From contig BFEA01000264.1 in assembly GCA_003427395.1 (NCBI GenBank), forward strand, positions 903,252 to 931,534: DNA of 28,283 bases, given 5' to 3'. The position numbers and the translations under genes are program-made. The DNA comes from Chara braunii. Taxonomy: Eukaryota > Streptophyta > Charophyceae > Charales > Characeae. Below are positions 19,498 to 28,283 of the stretch, piece after piece. The notes beneath the pieces are model-generated. The model made no database searches. It saw only the letters and a program-made list of their open reading frames with translations, and had not been told where the DNA came from. Each line of letters opens with the position of its first letter. The first letter of the stretch is position 1.

Positions 19498-20473
19498 CAC
19501 ACTTATCCTTTATCCTTCCCCACTGATTCACACCATCAGGTACTTCATCATCAGTTCTTCTTCAGGATGTCAGCGTTTTGCGGCTCTGCTTCGACATCGA
19601 CCTCGACTCCTATTTCATCGACATCATCGACCACTTCGACGACTTCAGTCACCTTCTCGACTTCAGCCATCTTATCGGCTTCAGCTATTTTGGACGTGAC
19701 TACTTCACGCCACCACCCTACCCTGTACATTCCCTTGCATCTGTCGCATGATGGTTCTCACTTAGCTGGGTCTCTTTGAGTTGGACTCTCCCTTGGTATC
19801 GCATGGCATTGGGACCGTAGCGTTTTCTTGACTTCCTTGCTCCAAGATCTAGCTCCTCTCTCCCCCAGTTTGTGAGTTGTGTGCATGTTTCCTTCACCCA
19901 CTGCCCTCATCGCCCTACTGTCGGCCCTTTAGTTAGGCATATCTCCACCCTATTCCAGACTTTCTTTTTTTTCACGGTCGACCCTACATGGTGTCATCCT
20001 TTTGTCGAGCATTAACCGCCCTGATGGTCTATCTGTTAGGGTCCTTGGTTTTGTTTCGCTACCACTCTCCCACCTTGAGCCTGATGACCTATCTCACCTT
20101 CATGTGTGACTGCCCTTAGGAGTTTCGATTCTTAGGCTGCATTCACCCCCTCTAAGACCATCCCACTCTTAGTGGTTCAGCGACAGGACATTACCTTCTG
20201 CCATATTGCTCTTTTTCTTTTTAGCACAGAGGCAATTGCCTCCAGGACTTTAGGATTGTATATTGCTACATTTCATTTTTGTTGTTAGCTAGGACATATA
20301 TACCAGACATTTGCTTTTCGTTTGACATTATGTAGCTTAGGCTGCATCACATGGACTCAGCATGGAGCTTGCTCCGCATCCTAGATTTCTCAGCGTTCTT
20401 TATTGCAGAGTTCCGCTGCTTTTGCGAATAGCGTGTTTATGGCTCTTGCGATCCATTACAGGTCTGAGGATCG
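19498..20473 (+). other. Gypsy 3' non-coding region
   Basis: About 980 bp between the pol stop and the 3' LTR, with no gene. A degenerate TCGAC(T/A)-rich repetitive stretch lies at about 19590-19690. The expected polypurine tract should end at 20473. The bases there (GGTCTGAGGATCG) are only weakly purine-rich, so the tract is degraded or atypical. Confidence 0.7.
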
Positions 20474-20806
20474 TGCAGCGGGCCTCCATCTGCCCTGGGG
20501 CTATTTGGCTATTTGCCAGTTCGGCCTGTGGGCCGTGGCCTGACCCCACAGGCCGTATGCTGTTCCAGTCCTGCCCGGTACCACTATCAGTACCAGGCTA
20601 GTCCAGTCCAGTCAGTGAGTCCGCTGGGGGTATACCCCAGCTGTTGTCTGTTTTTTAGCATTCTTCATTTTTGGACTGTTGGAGTACGTGCGGTGTTGAG
20701 TCTGCGTCAGAGCTGCGCTGTCCCTTCCAGCTCCATCTCTACTTCCTCCTTCATCAACCCCTTCTTCTCCATCCTGTAGGACCGCCATCCCGGCGGGTCC
20801 GGCGCA
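20474..20806 (+). repeat. 3' LTR
   Basis: Matches the 5' LTR from TGCAGCGGGCC to the terminal CA. It has a perfect 10-bp hairpin GGCCTGTGGG/CCCACAGGCC (20523-20532 and 20545-20554) that is shortened in the 5' LTR. It is followed directly by AGATA (20807-20811). Confidence 0.92.
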
Positions 20807-20811
20807 AGATA

Positions 20812-21650
20812 GGTCAAAACAAGAGGAACCTTCAGACGACCTACAGGGAAGGAATACAGAGGATTACGGACAAAATACAGAGGACCGACCTCTCACAGAC
20901 AGCGAACTGATAACAACATCAGGGAAGACGAGATGCACAGTCCTAAAAGAAAAGGGGATTGTGGGAGAGTCTTCCTCCAATAAGGTTAAGAGAAATGATA
21001 CCACTGGGATAGGTACTTTTGCAGAGGATCCAACTAATTGCTCGGCTGAAAATGGTCAAGGGGGCTATCGGGTGGGAGTACGTGGGACAAAAACGAAGTC
21101 ATCCTCATCGGACTTCCCGCAAGGAACTCTCTCTTGCGGGACCAATGAAAACGTTATCCAAACAAAACAGGTTGAAAGGGGCAGTCCAAAGGTACCTAAT
21201 CCCATTGATTTGTTCAGATGTCTCCTCAAATGTAACTATGGTGCTGACAAGACTCATGAACAGTGAGGTGGCAGAGATACCGACGATACCAGTTAACGAC
21301 ACACCCTCTAAAAAAGAGGTGGCGAAGTTAACAAAACGACACTTGTTGCACCACACGGGATCGGTAGCCCCCCTGCCTATCCCAAAGCCTAATCGATACC
21401 TGTCCCAAGTGGAAAAGGGTCCTCCGGTGGTATTTTATTTTGTACTACTGGGACTCAAAACCATAACAGACTCGTTTGATAAATGGTGGGATTTTACGTG
21501 TTCACTGGTTCCTCGTGTAGGAACTGGTAACGAACCAAACGGAGAAAGTCAGCGTTTTTCCTCTACCGGTCGGAAGACAGGGCTCCCTGCTTTCAGACTG
21601 GGTCCAAAAAGTTGAACTGCAGGACAAGCTGACTAACGAAAATATTAATA
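20812..21650 (+). pseudogene. LINE ORF1, C-terminal part (broken)
   Basis: The frame that stops at the gypsy insertion resumes here without a shift (RSKQEEPSDDLQGRN) and runs to a TGA at 21264-21266. Comparable sequence continues in the next frame (EVAEIPTIPVNDTPSKKEVA, to 21615), and from about 21526 in a third frame (VTNQTEKVSVFPLPVGRQG, then SDWVQKVELQDKLTNENIN). These appear to be one ORF1 carrying two frameshifts. The third frame has no stop before the endonuclease. Confidence 0.6.
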
Positions 21651-21727
21651 TCATGTTGGCAGCAGCACGCAACATGAGCAAAGGCCGAGTAACAGGAACC
21701 TCCCACCCTGCAACAGACCGGATCCAG

Positions 21728-22591
21728 ATGGTCCTTCCACCTAAGATGCGTATTGCCTCCTGGAACATACGTGGCTTAGGGGAGACTACGCGCAGACATA
21801 AAATGGTCAGACTCAGGGCCTGGATACACAGGAAGAATGTGCAGATAATTGGGCTGCAAGAAACAAAATCAAACACTGAAAAAATTAGTGAAGCAGCCGC
21901 CTTTTGGGATTGTCCCCAAATATGGTCCCCAACAGTGGGGACATGTGGCGGGGTGGCCATACTTATAGATAAGAACCTTAATATTATAGAACTTGACTCT
22001 TACTCTGATTCTGAAGGAAGATTGGCGTGGCTGAAATTCCAACTTGGGGAAGAGGAGTGGGCAATAATGACAGTCTATGCCCCGGTGGAATTAAATCAGA
22101 GGGTGGATTTCCTGGCAAACTTACCCAGTTTTATCCCCGATACCGAAAATCTATTCCTCCTAGGAGATTTGAATACAATTCTGATTCCGAGACTAGACTC
22201 TTTATCAAGAAACCCAGTTAGAGCGGACTCTGATATGCTCACTGAGCTTATAGACTCACAAGTCCTAAGCGATGTCTACCGGACCCTTAATCCGGATACC
22301 AGTGGTTTTTCTTGGTTTGGTCCAAGACCTTCAAAAAGAGCCCAGTCCCCCAGAAGTCGTTTAGATCTGATCTTGGCACGAGGGGCCCCCTGGGACAGGT
22401 GCTGCTGGTCAGAGGTCCAATACGCATCGTTGTCCGACCACTATCCGGTACTAATGGACGTCATAGCGGTCGACGTGGTCCAAAAGAAAAGACCTTCGTT
22501 CAGACTATGTGAATCTGGTGAAGGACAAGGGGATAAAGGAATGGATCAGGGAACAGATCCAGTGTTGGGAGAAGGCAACAGATTTGTTTGA
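21728..22591 (+). pseudogene. LINE ORF2: APE-type endonuclease
   Basis: The apurinic/apyrimidinic endonuclease domain nicks target DNA for target-primed reverse transcription. Motifs seen: SWNIRG (metal-site Asn), GLQETK (catalytic Glu), LGDLN (usually GDFN), SRLDLIL (usually SRID) and LSDHYPV (catalytic Asp-His). Its key catalytic residues are therefore retained. Candidate starts are ATG 21728 or 21746, although the frame is open upstream into ORF1. A frameshift near 22500 abandons the true frame, which continues as YVNLVKDKGIKEWI in another phase. Confidence 0.85.
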
Positions 22592-24400
22592 AGACTAGCG
22601 AGAGTAACATAATAAGATCCGCTCTAATGAATTTTTCAAGAATGCATGCGGCAACACTCCAGTGGGAAGATAAACAACTCCTAAGGGAGATTACCCATGC
22701 AGAAGAAAGGATGTGAGGAAACCCTTTCACAGATTACTACTGGTAAAAAAAAATAAGTAGGGCCATAATTGAACTAGAAAAACTAGAAGTTAGAAAACAG
22801 ACAGAGTGGTTGGATTGGCTGAAACTAGGGGGAATTATTGGATACGAAAGGATGACAAAAATCTCATTTTGATCATTAATTCTTAGACAGCCAAAGTCTC
22901 TTATTAGGAAGCTGGCCCACCCATTTGCGATAAACCCTCTTGTGACATCTGCCACAGAAACTATGTGCTCATTTGCCTTTGACTACGTCAGCGATATTGT
23001 CTCCACAAGGAGACCCTTTGACTCATATGACACTGACCTCTCGATAAATAACTCTTTCTGGGACAGGTCCAGGATCAAGCTGTCACTTCAAATGAGACAG
23101 ACCCTAGAGGAACCTTTTACAACAGAAGAACTGGGCAAAGCAGCTAGGCAGATGGCACGGGGGAAATGTCCTGACCTTTATGACCTTCGTGCAGAACTCT
23201 ACGTGGAATGTTGGGATGTGTTCGACCCGTTTATGACTAAGGTCTATAGCAACATAAGAAGGGACGGGTCACTCCCGGAGGGTTTCCTAAAAGGGTATAT
23301 ATCCCTGCTGTACAAAAGGGAAGAAAATCTGAAGTAAGGAACTATAGACCAATTTCTGTGTTAAATGTAGCTTACAAAATCTTAGCCAAGGCCCAGACTA
23401 TCAAATTGGCAGAATTCCTACCCAAACTGGTGGGACAGGGACAAGGAGCCTTCGTTAAGGGACGCACAATATTCGATAATATTATGACTACCCTTCAAGC
23501 ACTAGAGGTTATCGCTTCAGAAAAGAAAGAAATCGCAGTCCTTCTCCTTGACATGGGGAAGGCTTACGATAAAGTGAGATGGTCCTTTGTCTTCACGACA
23601 CTTAACCACATGGGCTTTGGTCCCTATTTTTTGCAAGGCGTCAAAGCTATGTACTCGGATGCCACGTCAGTAGTTTTAGTGAACAACAGATTGTCAGAAT
23701 CTTTCAAACTTACTCGATCTCTCCGACAGGGCTGCCCCCTAGCAACCCTTCTATTCGTGTTACAATTGGAGGTTTTATTAGACAACATCAGAAATAATCC
23801 TAATATAAGAGGCATGGAGATCCCCCCCTCCATTCATTGGAAGGGTGGGGCTATAGCCGATAATTTAACAATTGCATGTGAAAACTCACTTGCCTCCTTT
23901 ACTGAACTCAGAGTAGTATTAGATATATATTGTGATCTATCTGAGGCATCTATAAACTAGGATAAGTCCGCCTATTTTCTCCTCGCCCCATATAACCTGT
24001 GTGTGAATTGGGGTCTCAAAGAAGTACCTCTCGAGAGTTCGAAGCGACTGTTGGGGGTTCAGCCGTCATTGTCAAATTGCTCCAATGCCTAGGACAAGAT
24101 TATTAAGGAGAAAGTATGTGCAAGGATACAGGGCTGGACAAGGAGCCACAAGCTGTCGACTTTTGAGAGGACCCTGGTGCTCACCTCAGCTGTCTTTTCT
24201 ATTATGTGGTTTTTGCTTACCATTCATTATTTGGGAGACAAGGTCTATTCTCAAATCAAAAGGGTGGCGGCGCAGTACCTGTGGAAACCCTCAGCCTCGG
24301 AAGAACAAGGTTTTATCCATAAAGTCGCTTGGGAACTGGTGCGTTAGCCAAAAGACCAGGGAGGACTGGGGGTTTTGGATCCACGGGACCAGAATGTAGG
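22592..24400 (+). pseudogene. LINE ORF2: reverse transcriptase (broken, active site lost)
   Basis: Segments in several frames with stops give the non-LTR RT order: EEPFTTEELGKAARQMARGK (about 23110), EVRNYRPISVLNVAYKILAK (about 23330, across a frameshift at the 23335 stop), QGAFVKGRTIFDNI, the catalytic-Asp motif LLLDMGKAYDKV (about 23545), RQGCPLATLLF, and the active-site box as AIADNLTIA (about 23855) instead of the usual xADDT. One catalytic Asp is Asn, so RT activity is not expected. A TAG at 23958-23960 replaces the usual Trp of the INWDKS-type motif. The remainder to 24400 is thumb-like in mixed frames. Confidence 0.82.
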
Positions 24401-25927
24401 TTTGTTAATTAAATGGGTCACTAAAGCCTATTTTCAAAGAGAACAGCTCCCATGGATCCTTTTTGCAGAGTATATTTTGAGAAGGGACTGAGTTGTAGTA
24501 GAGGGAGTTAACGTTTGGGTTTGTCTATTATTGACAATTTTTTCCAAGAGAAGGACGACCTCCAGAATATGGGCAGGTATCTTGACAGATTCAAGCCTGC
24601 AATGCTGAGGGATCCACAAACTAGGATAGAAGTGGCAAACCAGAGCTTATTCGACGATGTGTTGATTAAGCAAGGGGCAGACCAAGCAGTTGAATCTGCC
24701 AAAAAATCAGGTACTTTTGCGCGAGCATGGATTGAAAAGGGGGTGTTTCTGGTTAAACATATATGGGACTGGGAAAGACAAAAATGGTTGCCTATAGAAA
24801 AACTGAGGAAGAAGCTACCCAGATTGCATAGAGTGGAGGAACATTATGAGGCACTGTTGACAGCGCTTCCCCCTCGGTGGGAAGAGATCCTTAAGGATTC
24901 AACAGAGCATGGCAAAGATATTTGGGTGAATCACCTAGACAACCCTCGCTGTGTTTTAAAAGTACTAGGCCAGGACCTGCCACAGGGCATGAGACTGAAG
25001 TTGTGAAGAATGGGTAGACAAGTTAAAGAAGGGACAGAGCTGAGGCGGGAGGAAGAAATCACTTTGGACTCAATGGTGGGTCTGTCGGAAGTTAGAGTAT
25101 GGGAACAACAAGAACACAAAGTCAGGCGGCTGCTTCTCTTGGAGGGCTTAGCTGAGGAATATAAGGTGGAACCAGTGCAATATAGATGGAAGAACAACAA
25201 TGATAATATAATACCACTATTCCATTACCGGCCAAAAGTGGGAGCGGCACAATGCAGATAAAGGAAGCAGCAACCAAGCGAAGTAGCAATACAGAGATAC
25301 AAAAAAAAACAAGGTCTAGCTAAGCCCCTACCCGACTTCAAGATCCTATGGAACTGATTGAAGAGGATACCCTCTCAGAAACAAGTGAGTCTGATGTGGG
25401 CTCAGTCACTACATATAGTACCCTCCACGATGTGGTTAATCCACAGAGGCATGAAGCTTGATCAGACATGCCAGCGGTGCAAATGGGGGTGGGAGGATAC
25501 GAAACACGTGTGGTTGTTATGCCCCCTAGCAGACGAAGTATGGAGCTGGTGGAAACTGCAGTGGGAAGAAGGGGGAGGTAATGAGTGGGAATGGACAGAT
25601 GATTGGTTACTATCGGCTTCCCTACCTCCAAGAGCAAAATGGAGGGACGCGTGGGGATACACAGCACTGGTCTGTAGAGGAATTGTGATGGACATCATAT
25701 GGAAGGCCTAAAATGCTATGGTGTTCAACCAAGGCCATTGGTCCTTCCAGCAGCAAAGAGGAATGATTAAGGATGCTCTCAGACTGACTATTCTAGCAGA
25801 ATGGAGGAGATCCAAACAAAGGGCTGGAGGGGGGCTTCAGTGGTTTCGAAAAAGATGGACGTTGAAAAACTTCTTAGCAACGGCGAGCTCAAATGGGGGC
25901 TTGCAAGTGGCAAGATGGTTAATTTGA
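24401..25927 (+). pseudogene. LINE ORF2: C-terminal region with zf-RVT motif
   Basis: An open stretch, 24515-25006, carries WIEKGVFLVKHIWDWE and HYEALLTALPPRWEEIL. It is homologous by eye to the matching part of the second LINE at about 26690-26860. After several stops the zf-RVT motif CQRCKWGWEDTKHVWLLC appears at about 25470, followed by WGYTALVCRGIVMDIIW and a basic C-terminus ending at the stop at 25925-25927. Individual pieces are uninterrupted for up to 160 codons but the gene as a whole is broken. Confidence 0.75.
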
Positions 25928-26314
25928 TAAAAAAGGAAGGAAGGATCCCTAGGCTCACAGGGTGAAAAGGGTCTATGTTTTGATTTAGGACCGATCTTAG
26001 GTCCGGTACGTAGAATAAGCAGTCTCAAGGCTGTAGGCAAGGAGTGACACATTGATTCTTAAGGTTAGCCTCCGGACATTGTGCTTCAAGATTTGCTGTT
26101 GGAGGAGTCAGATTGGTTGAAGCTAGGCTAATTTAGCCTCTTTTTTCTGTGCTTCAAGGTCAGGTTTTTGAGGAGTTAATCTCTGAGGTTAGGCAGAGTG
26201 GTCTCGGGATGCTGGACCCGGTTTTCAGCAGGTTACTACTACTTGGCACCCCGGGTAGAATTGTGAGGTCCCCGACCTCGACCACTTCTTTGAATATAAT
26301 GCGACAATTTCTCA

Positions 26315-26341
<27 letters not shown>
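25928..26341 (+). other. LINE 3' UTR and poly(A) tail
   Basis: About 385 bp of non-coding sequence ends in roughly 29 A residues (26313-26341). It contains the tail block at 26206-26233 shared with the retroposon at 8884-9295. No target duplication partner of the bases after the poly(A) (GGATAAGACACAG) was found upstream, so the LINE 5' end remains open. Confidence 0.75.
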
Positions 26342-26345
<4 letters not shown>

Positions 26346-26539
26346 AAGACACAGATAAAGAGCTGCTTTGCATCTGTAGAAAGACTCGCGGACTTTTCAG
26401 GCTCGGGAGAAATGTCGAGGTCACGGGCCTCAGATCTTGTCTTGGAGTAATGAATTCAAAGTGAATTTTGAGATAATTCCCCTCCTCCCCCTCCCGCCCC
26501 CTCCCGCCCCCTTGCAAAGACAATTTTTTTTTTTTAAAC
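26342..26539. other. Spacer between two LINEs
   Basis: About 200 bp of unassigned sequence with a C-rich iteration (CCCTCCCGCCCC type, 26480-26511) and a T run (26523-26535). The exact 5' junction of the second LINE could lie anywhere here. Confidence 0.4.
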
Positions 26540-27990
26540 AAGTTTTGAGAGCTCTAACTTGGCGCAAACTGCCACTCTCGGACAAAGCTCACCCCGACCG
26601 GTGGGAAGAAGTCTGCCGTCAGCCCCTGTTTGGAAACCGGTGGGTAACCGACTCGACAGGCAGGGTCTTGACGAGCTCGTTTACACCTTGGCGCAGTTGG
26701 GTCAAAAGGGGGATACTCCGGGTGGGAGGCCTATGGGATAGAGATAAGCAGGATTGGAAAACGGGAGACCAATTGAAGCAGAGCCTGCGGTACTGCCACC
26801 ATATAGAAAAACACCTGGACTACCTGATTGAAATTATCCCACCGGCATGGTACCGAATTATGAAACATGGCCCTACCTTGAAGGAAGGGGATTGGGTGGC
26901 ACAAACAGAGACCCCGCTATGGGTGGGTCAAATCCACATGGTCGCCCCCCATTCTGTTTTGGTCGAGCACCTTACCATCACCAAATCGGGCACCCTCCAT
27001 GGGAATGGACTCCCCTTTGAACGAAAGGAAATTTTATCAGTACACCGGGTGAGGGTGATAGAAGAAAAGGGGCAAAAATGGGTGTTCCAACCCTCCATAC
27101 CAATCCAGGATCTGACCCTAGATCCGACTGAGTGGGTATGGAAGCTCCCTCAAAAACAGGGCCCTCCAAATCACATCAGCCTACACCAGATATCGGTAAA
27201 ATCAGCCTACAAAATGCTGAGACTTAAAAAGTTTTTAAGGGACACAGTCAATGATCGATGGGCCAAACACCTGAACGTGGACCGGTCGCTTCTGACCCCC
27301 ATCCGCTGGTTCAAGGAACAAAAATCCAAACAAATGAAGATAACCTCCCTGCAGTGGCAAATCGCTCATCGCTGCCTACCAACTAATGACTGGTTGGTGG
27401 ATCGTACTAACTTGGAACAACGAGGCCTGCTGCTCCCATGGTGTCAAAGGTGTTTGAGTCTTTTCCCCTTCCACAAAAAGGTCGAGACGATAGAACATAT
27501 CTTTATGCAATGCCCAATTGCCCAACTCACGTGGCGATGGTGGGACCGTGTATGGAGGAAAATGGAAGAAGAGACTCCCTGGCCATGGTCCTAGCAGACC
27601 ATTCTGGCAGGCCATTGGCCACAATTAGTGACAGCCACGCCCTTCGTAGAGAACATGTACAAACCTGGAAGGAGAGCGGTGTTATGGGCACTATGGTGGC
27701 AGAGATGCACCCTGGCCATAGAAAAGGTGAGAGCAAATGGGTCAGAAATCACAGAACAAATACAGCAACAGGTGCAAGCGGAACTCACACAAAGGTGGTT
27801 GGACACTAAAGCACAGCTTGACCTGTTTCGGCAAATCGAAGACGTCAGGAGACGAATTGCAACATTTTGCTCAGAAATGGGTGGGAGGGGACAGGGAGGG
27901 ATGGATGGCAAGAGTAGAATGAAGCGGAGACAAAGGAGGAGCAAAACGGAAGGAATTGGAAGATATGAGGGACTACCGTCTCATGTTTAA
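26540..27990 (+). pseudogene. Second LINE: ORF2 C-terminal region, nearly intact
   Basis: One frame runs from about 26437 to 27990, broken only by a TAG at 27592-27594. LINE-like sequence starts near 26540 (LTWRKLPLSDKAHPDRWEEV) and includes WVKRGILRVGGLWDRDKQDW and YLIEIIPPAWYRIM, paralogous to the first LINE. The zf-RVT motif is CQRCLSLFPFHKKVETIEHI followed by FMQC (about 27450). The tail has the basic C-terminus WWQRCTLAIEKVRA. The endonuclease and RT domains are absent, so it is 5'-truncated, as is usual for LINE insertions. No functional start codon is evident. Confidence 0.8.
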
Positions 27991-28171
27991 ACCACCAGTA
28001 CCTGGCCCAGCTATCGAGTCCGAGCCTCGGCCGACCGGTACGCCGATCCTTGTCGAGGCTCGGACTATCGGGCGCAGGCATCCCGAACGTCGGCCTGAAA
28101 GGTACAAAAAAACGGGAAACAAAAATGAAACGGGAAAAAAAAAATGAAAAAAAAAAAAAAGAAAAAAAAAA
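27991..28171 (+). other. Second LINE 3' UTR and A-rich tail
   Basis: Non-coding sequence ending in an interrupted A-rich tail (28103-28171). It contains a perfect 12-bp inverted repeat GTCCGAGCCTCG/CGAGGCTCGGAC (28018-28029 and 28054-28065). The tail motif of the first LINE is not present, so the two LINEs are not the same subfamily at the 3' end. Confidence 0.6.
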
Positions 28172-28181
28172 AACGAACGGG

Positions 28182-28222
28182 TTCATTCCCGCTTTGCGTT
28201 GGAAAAGCAAAGCGGGAATGAA
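28182..28222. repeat. Perfect 16-bp inverted repeat (hairpin)
   Basis: TTCATTCCCGCTTTGC (28182-28197) pairs with GCAAAGCGGGAATGAA (28207-28222) across a 9-nt loop. A third partial copy, TTCCCGCTTTG, follows at about 28225-28235. It could be the edge of another foldback element cut by the window end. Confidence 0.75.
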
Positions 28223-28235
28223 TGTTCCCGCTTTG

Positions 28236-28236
28236 G

Positions 28237-28283
<47 letters not shown>
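28236..28283. repeat. (CA)n(GA)n microsatellite at window end
   Basis: A short CA run joins a GA run of at least 16 units that continues past the window edge. Confidence 0.95.

Larger units (their letters stand above)
11143..20806 (+). mobile_element. Ty3/gypsy chromovirus LTR retrotransposon (defective)
   Basis: A 9.66-kb element with TG...CA LTRs (331 and 333 bp), the AGATA target duplication, a PBS to initiator tRNA-Met, a long leader, then gag, protease, RT, RNase H, integrase and a C-terminal chromodomain in the Ty3/gypsy order. Roughly a dozen substitutions separate the LTRs over ~245 comparable bases, so it is not a recent insertion. Frameshifts, stops, a mutated RT active site and an integrase deletion make it non-autonomous. 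It is nested in a LINE. Confidence 0.92.
9955..26341 (+). mobile_element. Decayed L1-like LINE, split by a gypsy insertion
   Basis: The LINE footprint is 9955-11142 plus 20812-26341. It reads in order: ORF1 zinc-knuckle-like motif, acidic Glu/Lys-rich region, ORF1 C-terminal part, APE endonuclease, reverse transcriptase, RT thumb/connection, zf-RVT motif, 3' UTR and poly(A) (26313-26341). Stops and frameshifts occur throughout. The 5' boundary is not determined: 9955 is only where a LINE-like frame becomes readable. The 11143-20811 interval is the inserted LTR element plus one copy of its target duplication. Confidence 0.8.

Overview
The window looks like nuclear DNA of a green plant or streptophyte alga. 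Three things point that way: one intact intronless receptor-like kinase of the plant RLK/Pelle type, short CCCTAAA telomere-type repeats, and a chromodomain Ty3/gypsy element whose primer-binding site matches plant initiator tRNA-Met. The very high load of nested retroelements, microsatellites and homopolymers would suit a large charophyte genome such as Chara. That species guess is inference and was not tested.

Layout. Positions 1-2660 are microsatellite-rich and show no convincing gene. Positions 2664-5951 (minus strand) hold the only gene that looks intact: a secreted/membrane receptor kinase with a signal peptide, a large N-glycosylated ectodomain with beta-propeller-like strands, one transmembrane helix and an RD kinase domain. 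Several homopolymer tracts in this protein are encoded by trinucleotide microsatellites. Positions 6100-9710 are a dense patch of small non-autonomous elements: two ~105-bp TA-flanked MITEs of one family, a complete tRNA-derived SINE with 15-bp target duplications, a 115-bp foldback element, a ~412-bp retroposon sharing its 3' tail motif with a LINE further on, and a 384-bp TIR element containing a second, related inverted repeat.

Positions 9955-26341 are one long, decayed LINE (L1-like, APE endonuclease + RT + zf-RVT). It is split at 11142/20812 by a 9.66-kb Ty3/gypsy chromovirus (11143-20806; TG...CA LTRs, 5-bp target duplication AGATA, PBS TGGTATCAGAGC). The LINE ORF1 frame continues exactly across the insertion site. 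The gypsy element carries gag, PR, RT, RNase H, INT and a chromodomain, but is dead in several places: frameshifts, stops, YMDD changed to YMND, a 150-bp tandem duplication, and a deletion through the integrase core. Its long leader contains a tRNA-like sequence and a 457-bp assembly gap. Downstream, 26540-28171 is a second, 5'-truncated LINE of the same kind with a much better preserved C-terminal ORF2. The window ends in hairpins and a (CA)n(GA)n microsatellite.

Apart from the receptor kinase, no genes appear to work together. The interest lies in the order of insertions and in how simple repeats shape the kinase gene.
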